Source of the DNA: Prevotella sp. P5-92
GTDB lineage: Bacteria; Bacteroidota; Bacteroidia; Bacteroidales; Bacteroidaceae
Length of the DNA: 64,000 nucleotides
Direction of reading: 5' to 3'
Assembly (NCBI RefSeq): GCF_002251245.1
Contig: NZ_NPJG01000068.1
Location: 1-64,000, forward strand
Made by a program: the position numbers and the translations under genes. Numbering within the stretch: the stretch's first letter is position 1; every line of letters begins with the position of its first letter. Below are positions 39,628 to 47,918 of the stretch, in pieces. Under the pieces are notes generated by a model. The model did not search any database. It was given only the letters and a program-made list of their open reading frames with translations, and was not told the origin of the DNA.

Positions 39628-42600
39628 TTATTCCATGATGTTTATTCCTGCCATAATGTATTCTTTCTCGTCTTCAGTTATTCCATATTTGTCGAAAAGT
39701 CTCTCATCCGACCATACTTCGGAGAAATCTTGAACAGGAACGAATTTGTAAACAGAAGATTGGGCGTGCTGGGTGATCTTTATGGCAGATACAAGGAAGC
39801 GGAAGAATCGTGTCTTCAGATAAGAAACGAAATTTTCAGCTTCATTGAGTGTTGAGAATGTAGCATACAAGTATGTCTGAGAACAAACAGATGGAGGCAT
39901 AGCAATTATAGGTTTACCTAACACTAATTTATCATTACCAGAACCACCGGCTGCAGGCACATAAACTTTTATTTTATCTATGTCATCTGGATTTTTCTTG
40001 ATTGAATCTCGTTTAATGTAACCCGAATGCCTTTTGTTGTTAATAAGATAATGAAGTTCTACAACAAACTCGTCGTCTTTATCATTTTTAACCTCATAAA
40101 CAATTTTCTTATTCTTGGTAGGGTTTGTAGGAACGCCAAATGGTGTATCTGCAGATAGTATCTCGCTGACAAATTTCTGCCCTTCGTTTTTGGCTACAGC
40201 AAGGACCTTTGCCACGATTTTAGCCTTCAATGGTTCTCTAACAAAGACATCCATTTCGCTAAGATTAACCTCTGCTGTTTCAATGACTCCGTTTGAAATT
40301 GTAGAGTAGTTACAAGCACCATCATATTTCTTTCCTCGCACAAAATAACATACTCCACCTTTCAATTCAACCTCAGGGAACAATTCCTTGTGATTTGGAT
40401 ATGCAGTTAGACATGACACCTCATTTGAACTGAGCATGTCTCTACGGAATTCTCCAAGCAAATGCTCACGACCTCCAGTAAACCACTTTGCTGGAATTAC
40501 AAGCGATGACATACTTGAAGTGTTTTCCTTTGCTACCTTGCAAAATTTCTGATAAATAGGCGCATCATTGGTTCCGCCAGAACCGCCTTCGTCCTGATAA
40601 GGAGGATTTCCTACTGCTATGTTTATACACATACTCTTTATCTTGTTTATGTGAACCTCAGCGTTTTCACCGATGAGGTCGTATGAATTAAATTCGTTTT
40701 CTATGTTCTCTATGGGCATTCCAAGTGCCTCGTAAACCTTGCGTGTGAACTCGTAGGCAATGGTTGATGTCGGGATGGAATAAATCTTGTCCTTGTATTG
40801 CTCACCAAATGTCTGGATAATGGCGTATGCAAATTCACCTTCCTTCGATGCAATATCCATAAACTTGGTGTCGGCTGTGATCTGTTCCCGAGGGAGTTCC
40901 GACAACATCTGTATTGCCAAGTGATTCGGAGTAACAATCTCAGAAGTTGACCATCGACCGAACTTCCTCATGGCATTCTCTACTCGCTCAATAGGCGAAA
41001 GTGATTCATCATGAGCAAGTGAATTGATATTGTGAATCTTGTAGTCGAGCTGATGAAGAACGTTTGGGTTCAGGTGCTTGAACAGGAGTTTCAACGTCTT
41101 TACATCCAATCCAAGATTTGTAAGTATTCGTTTGTTGTTACTGCCACTATTTGCAGAAAGTGCCATAGCTTCAAGCGAGATGACCTCATCGTTTGTGAGG
41201 AATGCGTAAAGAAGAATCCTCGAATAGAGAGTTTGCAAACGCTTCTCAAAACTATTGTCTTCCTTTGCTTCGTTCTCTTCTTTGGGTTTCTTTTCGGATG
41301 GTTCGCCCGAGTCGGGTACGTCTGGCACATCCAAATCATCGTCACCATCTTCTGCAGCAGGTTTCAGTTTCAAGCCACCACGTGCACCGATTGGTTGCTG
41401 ACGCATGATTATAGAGTTCAGTTCGTCAATGTCACCAAGCGACAAATCCGCAGGTACTTCCTTTGCTTCATCAAGAACGCTCCGCTCGTTGGAGTATGCA
41501 CGAACTGCATCAAGAATGTTTGCGGGAGTAACCTCTTGCAGGCGTTGCTTTTTCATCCAGATGATAGGTGATACGTGCAACTCGCGTTCTATACGCTTTT
41601 CCAGATTGGTATTACCATTGGAATCTGTGTTAATGTCATAAATGTGAGCGCGTAACTCCTGGAGAATGAACATACGATTTGGGTCGAAGTCAACAAGAAG
41701 CGTTTGAGGTTTCATGTTGTACCTTATTTCGTTACCTTCCTCATCCTTATAGGTCTTGACGTAAGGACTTTGCAGACGGAAGATGGCTTGGTCGTATTCT
41801 TGTGGAGAAGCCGTATCTTTCAGATAGAGCATCGTGTCCCATTCCGGAACCGTAACGCCTGTCATCATTCTTGATACGGTAAGCGTTATAGTCTTCTGAT
41901 CGTTTGCTTCATAATCTGCGATTCGCTTCTTGGCAGAATCCACATTTGGGAAAAGTCGCTCGTTTTCAACGCCAGAGATGTTCAGTATCGTGTAGTTAGA
42001 AAGATGCTTAAACTCCTTGGCATGATTGACAAGAAGTTGTTCCATTGCATCGCATGAAGCACGAAAAGGAAGTACACAAACAATATGGCGACAGAGCTTG
42101 CCGTTTTGAATCCTCTCGTTGGCAAGAAATGAAAGTATGTTTCCATCTTCTTCTGTCCCGTCTATTGCATGAAGGAAATCAAGTATTTCTGTTTCGTGTT
42201 CAAACTTCTGGTGCAACCCATCGGGTGACTTAGTGATGGATTTTGGCTTAAACAATTCGCTGAAAGCAACCGTTATGCCATTCTTCTGTAGTTCTGCAAG
42301 CTTTCGCAAGGATGATTCATTAGGATTGAAAGCAAAACGCACCATTTGAGGGAATCCATAATAAGGGTTCTCCCATTCGTCCTTGGTGTCAAGATTTTCC
42401 TTATCCCATTCTTCGCTTGCCTGAGCAATGTCAGAGAACTGGCAGTAGCAGATAACGTCCTCGTCCGTAAACTCATTACCCATCAGAATTCTGTAAGGCG
42501 TTCCGGACAAGTGTAATTGCATCTTGGCATTCAATTGCTTGACATGAGCATCCAGATCATCAGCAGATTCTGCATCATATTTGTGCTCCTGCTTAGATGT

Positions 42601-43515
42601 TGAGCCTACAGAAGGAAGAACCTTTCCGTAATGTTCGGCACGAGCTCCAAAGTGTGTCTCGTCAACAATCAGAAGGTCTATGCTCTGACGGAACAAGTCC
42701 TTATGACGTGCCTTCACCTCCTTGCTGCTGAGGTCTTGGAGCGTAAGGCAAACAACAAGGTTCTTGCGTTCCCTTTTTGCTTGCTTTACCAACGAATCGT
42801 TGCGTTTCAAATCATCGCTGTCGGCAAACTCATAGCCTTCGAAGTTCTTGAAACTCTCTACAGTCTTCTTCCATTCTGTCTTGACGTCGGCTTTGGCAGA
42901 AACCACAACTACAAGATGGGCTTCCATAGCCTTTGCGCAACTCATGGCTGTAATGGATTTTCCGAATCGCATTACAGCATACATGAGCAAATGGGTTCGA
43001 CGATGGTTCTTAGCTTCTATAAACCTTTTGACTACCGCTTCTTGGTTAGGACGCAGTATTATGGGTTCTTCACCTCTTTCGTAATGGAAGTCAACCGGCA
43101 CTCTGCCATCCTTCATCGAATAGAGCTTGTAACGTCCATCTTTATCCGTTGCACTCTTTCTGATGTCTTGAATGGCTTCGTTCACATCATCTGTTGTCGC
43201 ATTTTCGAAGAACTCGTTGGAGTAATAAGGGATGTTCGGAAGGGTTGTTTTTTCAAGACGTTTGCATCCCTTCTCGCGGATGATGTATTCGTGAACCGAA
43301 AGGTCACGGAAGTATTCATCACCAGCGGTTGCTGGTTCATCGTATCGCTTTTGTAGGTCAACAAAATAACGACGCCACTCATTCAAGCGCGTTTCAACAG
43401 GACGATACGTGTCACCAATCTTCAAATAGTTTGGCACAGTGCCTGTCTCGAACGCATAAATGTGAGGCTCTACGCGTCCTACGATGAATTTTTCTATGAT
43501 AGCACTATTTGTCAT
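39628..43515 (-). CDS. Single-chain restriction enzyme: GIY-YIG-like nuclease, SF2 helicase and Eco57I-type methyltransferase
   Basis: The 1295-residue protein has three catalytic parts. Residues 15-85 look like a GIY-YIG nuclease of the T5orf172/MUG113 kind: PHIYAFETG, YLKIGDT, Arg43 in ETRLNEWRRY and Glu76 in SVHEYIIRE. Residues about 150-600 are an SF2 helicase: the motif I variant YAVMRFGKSITA (about 179-190), motif II VDETHFG (DETH 285-288), motif III-like LSGTPYR, and motifs V/VI TVSRMMTGVTVPEWD and QAIFRLQS. After an acidic linker (AAEDGDDDLDVPDVPDSGEP) comes the methyltransferase: motif I FMDIASKEGEFAYA, motif IV VGNPPYQDEG, and a C-terminal target-recognition-like region. This resembles Type ISP/IIG enzymes but with the nuclease swapped for GIY-YIG. 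It overlaps the upstream methyltransferase-like gene by 11 bp. Confidence 0.88.
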   Translation of the reverse strand: MTNSAIIEKFIVGRVEPHIYAFETGTVPNYLKIGDTYRPVETRLNEWRRYFVDLQKRYDEPATAGDEYFRDLSVHEYIIREKGCKRLEKTTLPNIPYYSNEFFENATTDDVNEAIQDIRKSATDKDGRYKLYSMKDGRVPVDFHYERGEEPIILRPNQEAVVKRFIEAKNHRRTHLLMYAVMRFGKSITAMSCAKAMEAHLVVVVSAKADVKTEWKKTVESFKNFEGYEFADSDDLKRNDSLVKQAKRERKNLVVCLTLQDLSSKEVKARHKDLFRQSIDLLIVDETHFGARAEHYGKVLPSVGSTSKQEHKYDAESADDLDAHVKQLNAKMQLHLSGTPYRILMGNEFTDEDVICYCQFSDIAQASEEWDKENLDTKDEWENPYYGFPQMVRFAFNPNESSLRKLAELQKNGITVAFSELFKPKSITKSPDGLHQKFEHETEILDFLHAIDGTEEDGNILSFLANERIQNGKLCRHIVCVLPFRASCDAMEQLLVNHAKEFKHLSNYTILNISGVENERLFPNVDSAKKRIADYEANDQKTITLTVSRMMTGVTVPEWDTMLYLKDTASPQEYDQAIFRLQSPYVKTYKDEEGNEIRYNMKPQTLLVDFDPNRMFILQELRAHIYDINTDSNGNTNLEKRIERELHVSPIIWMKKQRLQEVTPANILDAVRAYSNERSVLDEAKEVPADLSLGDIDELNSIIMRQQPIGARGGLKLKPAAEDGDDDLDVPDVPDSGEPSEKKPKEENEAKEDNSFEKRLQTLYSRILLYAFLTNDEVISLEAMALSANSGSNNKRILTNLGLDVKTLKLLFKHLNPNVLHQLDYKIHNINSLAHDESLSPIERVENAMRKFGRWSTSEIVTPNHLAIQMLSELPREQITADTKFMDIASKEGEFAYAIIQTFGEQYKDKIYSIPTSTIAYEFTRKVYEALGMPIENIENEFNSYDLIGENAEVHINKIKSMCINIAVGNPPYQDEGGSGGTNDAPIYQKFCKVAKENTSSMSSLVIPAKWFTGGREHLLGEFRRDMLSSNEVSCLTAYPNHKELFPEVELKGGVCYFVRGKKYDGACNYSTISNGVIETAEVNLSEMDVFVREPLKAKIVAKVLAVAKNEGQKFVSEILSADTPFGVPTNPTKNKKIVYEVKNDKDDEFVVELHYLINNKRHSGYIKRDSIKKNPDDIDKIKVYVPAAGGSGNDKLVLGKPIIAMPPSVCSQTYLYATFSTLNEAENFVSYLKTRFFRFLVSAIKITQHAQSSVYKFVPVQDFSEVWSDERLFDKYGITEDEKEYIMAGINIME

Positions 43516-44539
43516 TGTCCTTTTGATTTAAGAATGTTATTGCATCAACAACCTCATTTTTTGACCAATCCATCATCTTGGCATAGATTCCATTGTGCTT
43601 ATGCTTCAAATCCTTTAGGCAGCCTTCGCATGGAATTTCCTTGCGAGTAATCTCACCAAAGATGTCAGATTCTTCGATGACTTGTGTCTTACAACTTTTA
43701 GGCAGTACGTACTTCAACCCATCCATCTGCCAGATGTTCCAAGAAATAATCTCTGCCATTTCTGCAACTAACTCCCAAGATGGTTGCTCGTTCCAAACCG
43801 TTTCGTAATAGTCAAAGAAAGTCATCAGCAGGTTTTGTCTTGCCAGGAGCAAGTTATCGCCTTGCCACTCGTAGCCGAAAGAACACTTATAGGCAATTTT
43901 TACCCAATGTATCCACTCTTCTTTCTCCTTGGCATTCTCTGTAACTACACGAAGTTTGCGGTCAAGGAATCCAATTCGTTGATTAACATTATCAAAGAAA
44001 CGTCCTGTTACAGTGTCGTAACGGCTGACAATGAAAGGAGCCTCGCCGCAAGTAATTTCCATCACTGTCTTGGTGATGTACTCTTTCCATTTCAATGTGT
44101 CAGTTTCTTTAAACACCGGTGCTTCTGTTGGTTGCCAAACCTTACCCATTTCGGTGCAAGTATTGAACACATCCTTGCGTCCAAACAAACGCTCATCAAC
44201 ATCATTGAGCATCTGGTTGCACAACCAAGAAGGGGTGAACACCTCTGCCATCTTTCGTGCTCTGTTCTTTTGACTATCCTTGTCCTTTAAGACTCTTGGC
44301 ACTATCACACGACTCTCATTACAGCAGATTTTCTCTGCCGTTATCTGGTCATAGAAAGTATAACCCTCGCCACGTTCAGCATAGTCATCGGTTGCCCAGA
44401 TGATGTTTTCGCCTGTGCTACGGTCACGAAGTAGTGTCTCAAGGATTCCATGTCCCCAAGACCGAATTTCTTCTTCCTTTATGTCTATTCCGAATGGCAT
44501 TCTAAATCTTTGTATGTTTATTTTACGATTGCTTCCCAA
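43505..44539 (-). CDS. Restriction-associated methyltransferase-like subunit
   Basis: Up to 344 residues; an in-frame ATG at 44500 (MPFGIDIKEEEIRSWGHGIL) avoids overlapping the upstream stop and is probably the true start. KMAEVFTPSWLCNQMLNDVD is the helical entry typical of N6-adenine methyltransferases. MEITCGEAPFIVSRYDTVTG resembles motif I of a family annotated as restriction endonuclease subunit M. RIGFLDRKLRVV, GYEWQGDNLLLARQNLLMTF and ISWNIWQMDGLKYVLP complete the pattern. No NPPY motif IV is present, so it may be a specificity or cofactor-binding partner needing the NPPY motif of the downstream enzyme. Its 3' end overlaps that gene by 11 bp. Confidence 0.75.
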   Translation of the reverse strand: MGSNRKINIQRFRMPFGIDIKEEEIRSWGHGILETLLRDRSTGENIIWATDDYAERGEGYTFYDQITAEKICCNESRVIVPRVLKDKDSQKNRARKMAEVFTPSWLCNQMLNDVDERLFGRKDVFNTCTEMGKVWQPTEAPVFKETDTLKWKEYITKTVMEITCGEAPFIVSRYDTVTGRFFDNVNQRIGFLDRKLRVVTENAKEKEEWIHWVKIAYKCSFGYEWQGDNLLLARQNLLMTFFDYYETVWNEQPSWELVAEMAEIISWNIWQMDGLKYVLPKSCKTQVIEESDIFGEITRKEIPCEGCLKDLKHKHNGIYAKMMDWSKNEVVDAITFLNQKDNDK

Positions 44540-46287
44540 TGCCCGGTTTTGTCACTTCCGACACGCTTTATGACACCCACGGATTGCATGGCAGCAAGAT
44601 CACGTTTTATGGTTATAATGCTGGCACCTAATGCTTCTGATAATGTTTTGGCGGTTACAGTATCATTTGCAGTATCATTTACGGTATCATTTATCGTACC
44701 ATCTTTTATGATATGATAAATCTTTTTCTGTCTTTCAGTAAGTTGCGATGTTTTTGCCGTATCATTTACTTGGATATTCTTGTCTTCTGTTTTGTCAGTT
44801 ACACCTGCTCGTAGTTTCATTTCATCGTAGAGAGGTGTGAGTTTGATTCCATCAGAAGTCTCTATCAGAAGTTCTTGTGAAAGCAGCTTTTTGAGAGTAA
44901 CACTATCGACATTGCGGATGCTTTCGCCTCTTGATACTCGATAGAGGGCAAGAAGATCGAAAGCGTTAAGTTGCTCTGTTGTGGCACGGTTGCGCTGAAT
45001 GTCGTGTATCAAGAGCAGGAGGGCGGGGTCTTGGATTGTGCCATGCAAGCGAAGGCATACCTGCCACTCATCGGTCAGAGAATAATCGGGAATAGGCTTT
45101 CCTTCTGAGATGCTGATAGCAAACATGCGGTCAACGCCTTGTCCTCTTTTCTCTACAAGACCAGTCTTCTGAAGTACTTCACAGATACGTCTGCTTCTTG
45201 GCATACTGTTAACAGACAAGATGTTGTCTGTATCTACACCCACAGGAAAACCGCCGGCATTTGTAATGACAAGCATATCTGGATATTGCTTGATGACAAT
45301 ATCGCTTTGTATGAACATCACTCTATGACAAATGGCATTGAGGACAGCTTCTCGTACAACATCTTCGTTGAACGCAGGCAACGCATATCGTGCAAACTTA
45401 TCGCGATAATGCTGCAGGGGGTTACTTGCGGGTTGGTTGATGTAATCCCATACATGATCGACAAGCAAGAATAGTGGTTCACGAAACTCGGCTCTTGCCG
45501 TGTATTCTATCATGTGGTGATAGAGGCGATACTCAACAACTACATTGTCACATGGCAAATAACGATAGATGACTTCTGATTTTGCCAACAGGATTAAGGC
45601 AGCATAGTTGAGATGGCCATCATTATCCATCAGCATGAAATCCTTCAGTACCTGATTGGTTGGAATGTTGTTGAATTCCGGTTTCTCCCATCTGTCAGCA
45701 TACTTTTTCTTCATCACACGGATAGCTTCTTCATCAAGGTCTTCAAGCGAGAGTCCTTCGCAGATCTTCTCTGAGAAGTCTGGCTCTGACTCCTGAAGTA
45801 TCTTGAGATACATGGCATCGGACATTGGCTTTAGTTCTTCGCCAACACGCATCAAAGGCACATCCTCGAACTTGAAGACCTTGCCGATAGGGCGTGAAGG
45901 AACCTCTATCACCAATACACGACGGTTCTCTTCATCATAGAGTTCGTAAATCTCAGGGCGAATAGTTGTATCTCGATAGATGTCCGACTCCAGCCGTCCG
46001 ATGGCATCTTGCGCCTGGCGAGTGCCTGTGACACGATGCGGATAGTTGTCGTGCATACCTATTACGAGGCGACCGCCACCTTCGTTGCAAAGGGCGATGA
46101 CGTAGCCAAGGATGCAGCGGCGACGATCTTTCGGATTGGTCTTGCCTCGACCATCGTAGGAAACGTTGCCTCCTTCGCCCGCCTTGAACTCAACGCGGTC
46201 TTCGGATTCTCGCATCTGCTGGAGTTGCTGTATTGTGAATTTGTTCATTTTTGTTGCGGTCTTTGCTTTAGATACGTTCATCTGCAA
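44518..46287 (-). CDS. AlbA_2 (Schlafen-type) ATP-binding, winged-helix protein
   Basis: The 589-residue cytoplasmic protein starts MQMNVSKAK or, equally plausibly, MNKFTIQQLQ at 46248. It carries an AlbA_2/Schlafen divergent AAA domain (SEDRVEFKAGEGGNVSYDGR, ALCNEGGGRLVIGMHD, about 28-140), a GHKL-like ATPase-C region (FNEDVVREAVLNAICHRVM, LVITNAGGFPVGV, VEKRGQGVDRMF, about 290-400) and a C-terminal winged helix (KIYHIIKDG...LSEALGASIITIKRDLAAMQ). An unusual Asn-Asp-Thr repeat (INDTVNDTANDTV, about 529-541) precedes the HTH. Such proteins are common in defence islands as regulators or effectors. It is the first gene of the restriction operon, so it may sense infection or control expression. 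Exact role unknown. Confidence 0.85.
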   Translation of the reverse strand: MQMNVSKAKTATKMNKFTIQQLQQMRESEDRVEFKAGEGGNVSYDGRGKTNPKDRRRCILGYVIALCNEGGGRLVIGMHDNYPHRVTGTRQAQDAIGRLESDIYRDTTIRPEIYELYDEENRRVLVIEVPSRPIGKVFKFEDVPLMRVGEELKPMSDAMYLKILQESEPDFSEKICEGLSLEDLDEEAIRVMKKKYADRWEKPEFNNIPTNQVLKDFMLMDNDGHLNYAALILLAKSEVIYRYLPCDNVVVEYRLYHHMIEYTARAEFREPLFLLVDHVWDYINQPASNPLQHYRDKFARYALPAFNEDVVREAVLNAICHRVMFIQSDIVIKQYPDMLVITNAGGFPVGVDTDNILSVNSMPRSRRICEVLQKTGLVEKRGQGVDRMFAISISEGKPIPDYSLTDEWQVCLRLHGTIQDPALLLLIHDIQRNRATTEQLNAFDLLALYRVSRGESIRNVDSVTLKKLLSQELLIETSDGIKLTPLYDEMKLRAGVTDKTEDKNIQVNDTAKTSQLTERQKKIYHIIKDGTINDTVNDTANDTVTAKTLSEALGASIITIKRDLAAMQSVGVIKRVGSDKTGHWEAIVK

Positions 46288-46313
46288 TCAAGATTCTTTC
46301 TCTTGTTCGAGGG

Positions 46314-46321
46314 CAAAGATA
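46314..46321 (-). promoter_or_regulatory. -7 box of the restriction operon
   Basis: TATCTTTG on the minus strand, 26 nt before the ATG at 46287; no exact -33 TTTG. This leaves both candidate starts of the AlbA_2 gene possible. Confidence 0.5.
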
Positions 46322-46474
46322 CAAATAATTATTCATAATTCAGCAGAATACACTTAATTTTTTATTGTTTGTAGTGAAAATTTGATATTTTTATCATGTA
46401 TTTGGCGTCATTACTTGCACAAACAAGTCATTTTGACAACGTAATCACTTCCCTCTTCGAGCATAATTTAGTTT

Positions 46475-46492
46475 GGCGGCAAGGCTGCCGCC
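46475..46492. terminator. Short GC-rich hairpin
   Basis: GGCGGCA (46475-46481), AGGC loop, TGCCGCC (46486-46492), followed by TTGTTAAT. It could be an intrinsic terminator for plus-strand transcription, but no plus-strand gene precedes it. It lies upstream of the AlbA_2 gene in an otherwise empty stretch. Confidence 0.4.
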
Positions 46493-46668
46493 TTGTTAAT
46501 CACGTCCGATATGTATTCAACATAGATAGGGTTTCAAGTGTAGATTAGGGCTGCATAGTATTGAAACGAGGGGAAAATCAAGTGAAAATATGTTAATTTA
46601 GCGTGTTTTTGCGTAAAAATGCCTCTCTTCTGTCACTTTTATCACATCTTCTATCACTACTATCACAC

Positions 46669-46726
46669 CTTCTATCACTAATTAAACAACTGAGAATGTG
46701 GAGTTTAACCCCATTAGTGATAGAAG
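46669..46726. repeat. 14-bp inverted repeat inside a TATCAC-rich tract
   Basis: CTTCTATCACTAAT (46669-46682) and its exact complement ATTAGTGATAGAAG (46713-46726) flank a 30-nt loop. The left side is preceded by further copies of the CTATCAC/TTATCAC word (46640-46668). An alternating purine-pyrimidine run follows (46754-46778). I see no gene in 46322-47106. Confidence 0.65.
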
Positions 46727-46893
46727 TGATAGAAGAAATTGAAAATTTATAGAACGTGCGCGTGCGCTCGTACGCGTGAGAGAATGGGTATTATTATAGT
46801 ATGTGGATAGTAGTAGTGAATGTGAGATAACAGTTGTCGTAAAGTATTCACTAAAGCTATTATAATTTTGTAAGAACAGGTATCTATTCTATG

Positions 46894-46971
46894 TTCCGCA
46901 CTGCGGTATGTACGTTCCCCACTGCGGAACGTACATTCCCCACTGCGGAACGTACATACCGCAGTGCGGAA
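46894..46971. repeat. Four tandem 21-bp units forming a 25-bp perfect inverted repeat
   Basis: Units start at about 46893, 46914, 46935 and 46956. The middle two are near-identical (core CCACTGCGGAACGTAC). The outer ones contain CCGCACTGCGG and CCGCAGTGCGG, palindromic apart from the central base. The outermost 25 bp (46894-46918) are an exact reverse complement of 46947-46971, so the whole block can fold into one long hairpin or several short ones. There are no spacers, so it is not a CRISPR array. Confidence 0.85.
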
Positions 46972-47106
46972 TATAAAACAAACAAGGGCTTCACATTAAT
47001 ATATAATAGCCTAAGTGATAAAATCTGAAATGTATAAGTATATAAATACGTTACCCTTGCTGTTAATGATTGACAAGTCGTAATCTAACTTGAAGAAGTA
47101 ACCCAT

Positions 47107-47610
47107 TTAATTATTTAGGAAGAAACGGGAGAACTCACTCTCGAAATTTGGTGTTAATACATCTTTACCGAGGGCAGCGCGTATCTCGTCGATAGTCCAG
47201 AAACGACCGCCGGCAAGTTCTTCTGTGGATGGGGAGATAACACCGTCGTAGATAGTGGTGTTGACATACACGAGTTCGCGCTCCTTCTTGCTTTCGAATA
47301 CATACTTGCCCAGGCTGCGGGGAGTGAAATGGGTAATGCCGAGTTCCTCACGCACTTCACGACGCAGAGCATCAGTGGGATTCTCGCCATAGTCGATATG
47401 TCCGCCTACGGCAGTGTCCCACTTCCCCGGTTGGATGTCCTTCCAGTCAGGACGCCGTTGCAAATACACTTGCCCCTGAGAGTTGAACACATGCAGATGA
47501 ACCACGGGATGAAGCAGCTTGCTGCCACTATGACACTCGCCACGGGTGGCTGAACCAATCACCGTTCCCTCTTCATCCACTAAAGGAAATATCTCTTGTT
47601 TATTATCCAT
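47107..47610 (-). CDS. NUDIX hydrolase, isopentenyl-diphosphate-isomerase-like group
   Basis: The 167-residue cytoplasmic protein starts at MDNKQEIFPLVDEEGTVIGS (ATG 47610); the promoter at 47658-47689 excludes the longer frame. The Nudix box is complete: GGHIDYGENPTDALRREVRE followed by ELGI, fitting GX5EX7REUXEEXGU. The leading region (ATRGECHSGSKLLHPVVHLH, VYLQRRPDWKDIQPGKWD) matches the YfcD/Idi-like NUDIX group, whose members hydrolyse nucleoside or other diphosphates. The true substrate is unknown. It is a single-gene unit between the repeat-rich region and the iron operon. Confidence 0.9.
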   Translation of the reverse strand: MDNKQEIFPLVDEEGTVIGSATRGECHSGSKLLHPVVHLHVFNSQGQVYLQRRPDWKDIQPGKWDTAVGGHIDYGENPTDALRREVREELGITHFTPRSLGKYVFESKKERELVYVNTTIYDGVISPSTEELAGGRFWTIDEIRAALGKDVLTPNFESEFSRFFLNN

Positions 47611-47657
47611 ATTAATCAATATCTGAAAAAAATGCGACCTGATGTGAAAATCGGGTG

Positions 47658-47689
47658 CAAAGATACTGAAAAATATCGAAACAACCAAA
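47658..47689 (-). promoter_or_regulatory. Promoter of the NUDIX gene
   Basis: TTTG (47689-47686), 20 bp, TATCTTTG (47665-47658) on the minus strand, an exact match to the Bacteroidota consensus. Transcription would start near 47651, about 40 nt before the chosen ATG. Confidence 0.85.
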
Positions 47690-47714
47690 TTAATGACTCA
47701 ACTTTCTCAAATGA

Positions 47715-47902
47715 TTTTGAACCACAGAGTTTAAGAGATATAGAGTATTTATACTAATGAAAGAGGGTGAATGCCAAGGCATTTAGAGCTCATAGAGGGC
47801 TGCGCATTATGTTTGCCGCATGGAAACTCTGTGTCCTCCGTCGCTTGCGACCTACTCTATAAAACAAAAAACTCTATTTCTCTTTATCTCTGTGGTTTAA
47901 AT
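47715..47902. repeat. MITE-like element of about 188 bp with long imperfect terminal inverted repeats
   Basis: Left end TTTTGAACCACAGAG...AAGAGATATAGAG (47715-47747) and right end CTCTATTTCTCTTT...CTCTGTGGTTTAAA (about 47871-47902) are reverse complements over about 30 bp with few mismatches. The inner sequence has no ORF. The CACAGAG/CTCTGTGG termini and lack of coding content fit a non-autonomous miniature element or a structured repeat at the end of the cytochrome assembly gene. Confidence 0.65.
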
Positions 47903-47918
47903 AAAGCATGTATAAAAA

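Noticed and set aside
46894-46971. CRISPR array
   Set aside because: Units are directly adjacent with no spacers and no cas genes are nearby; better described as tandem palindromic repeats.
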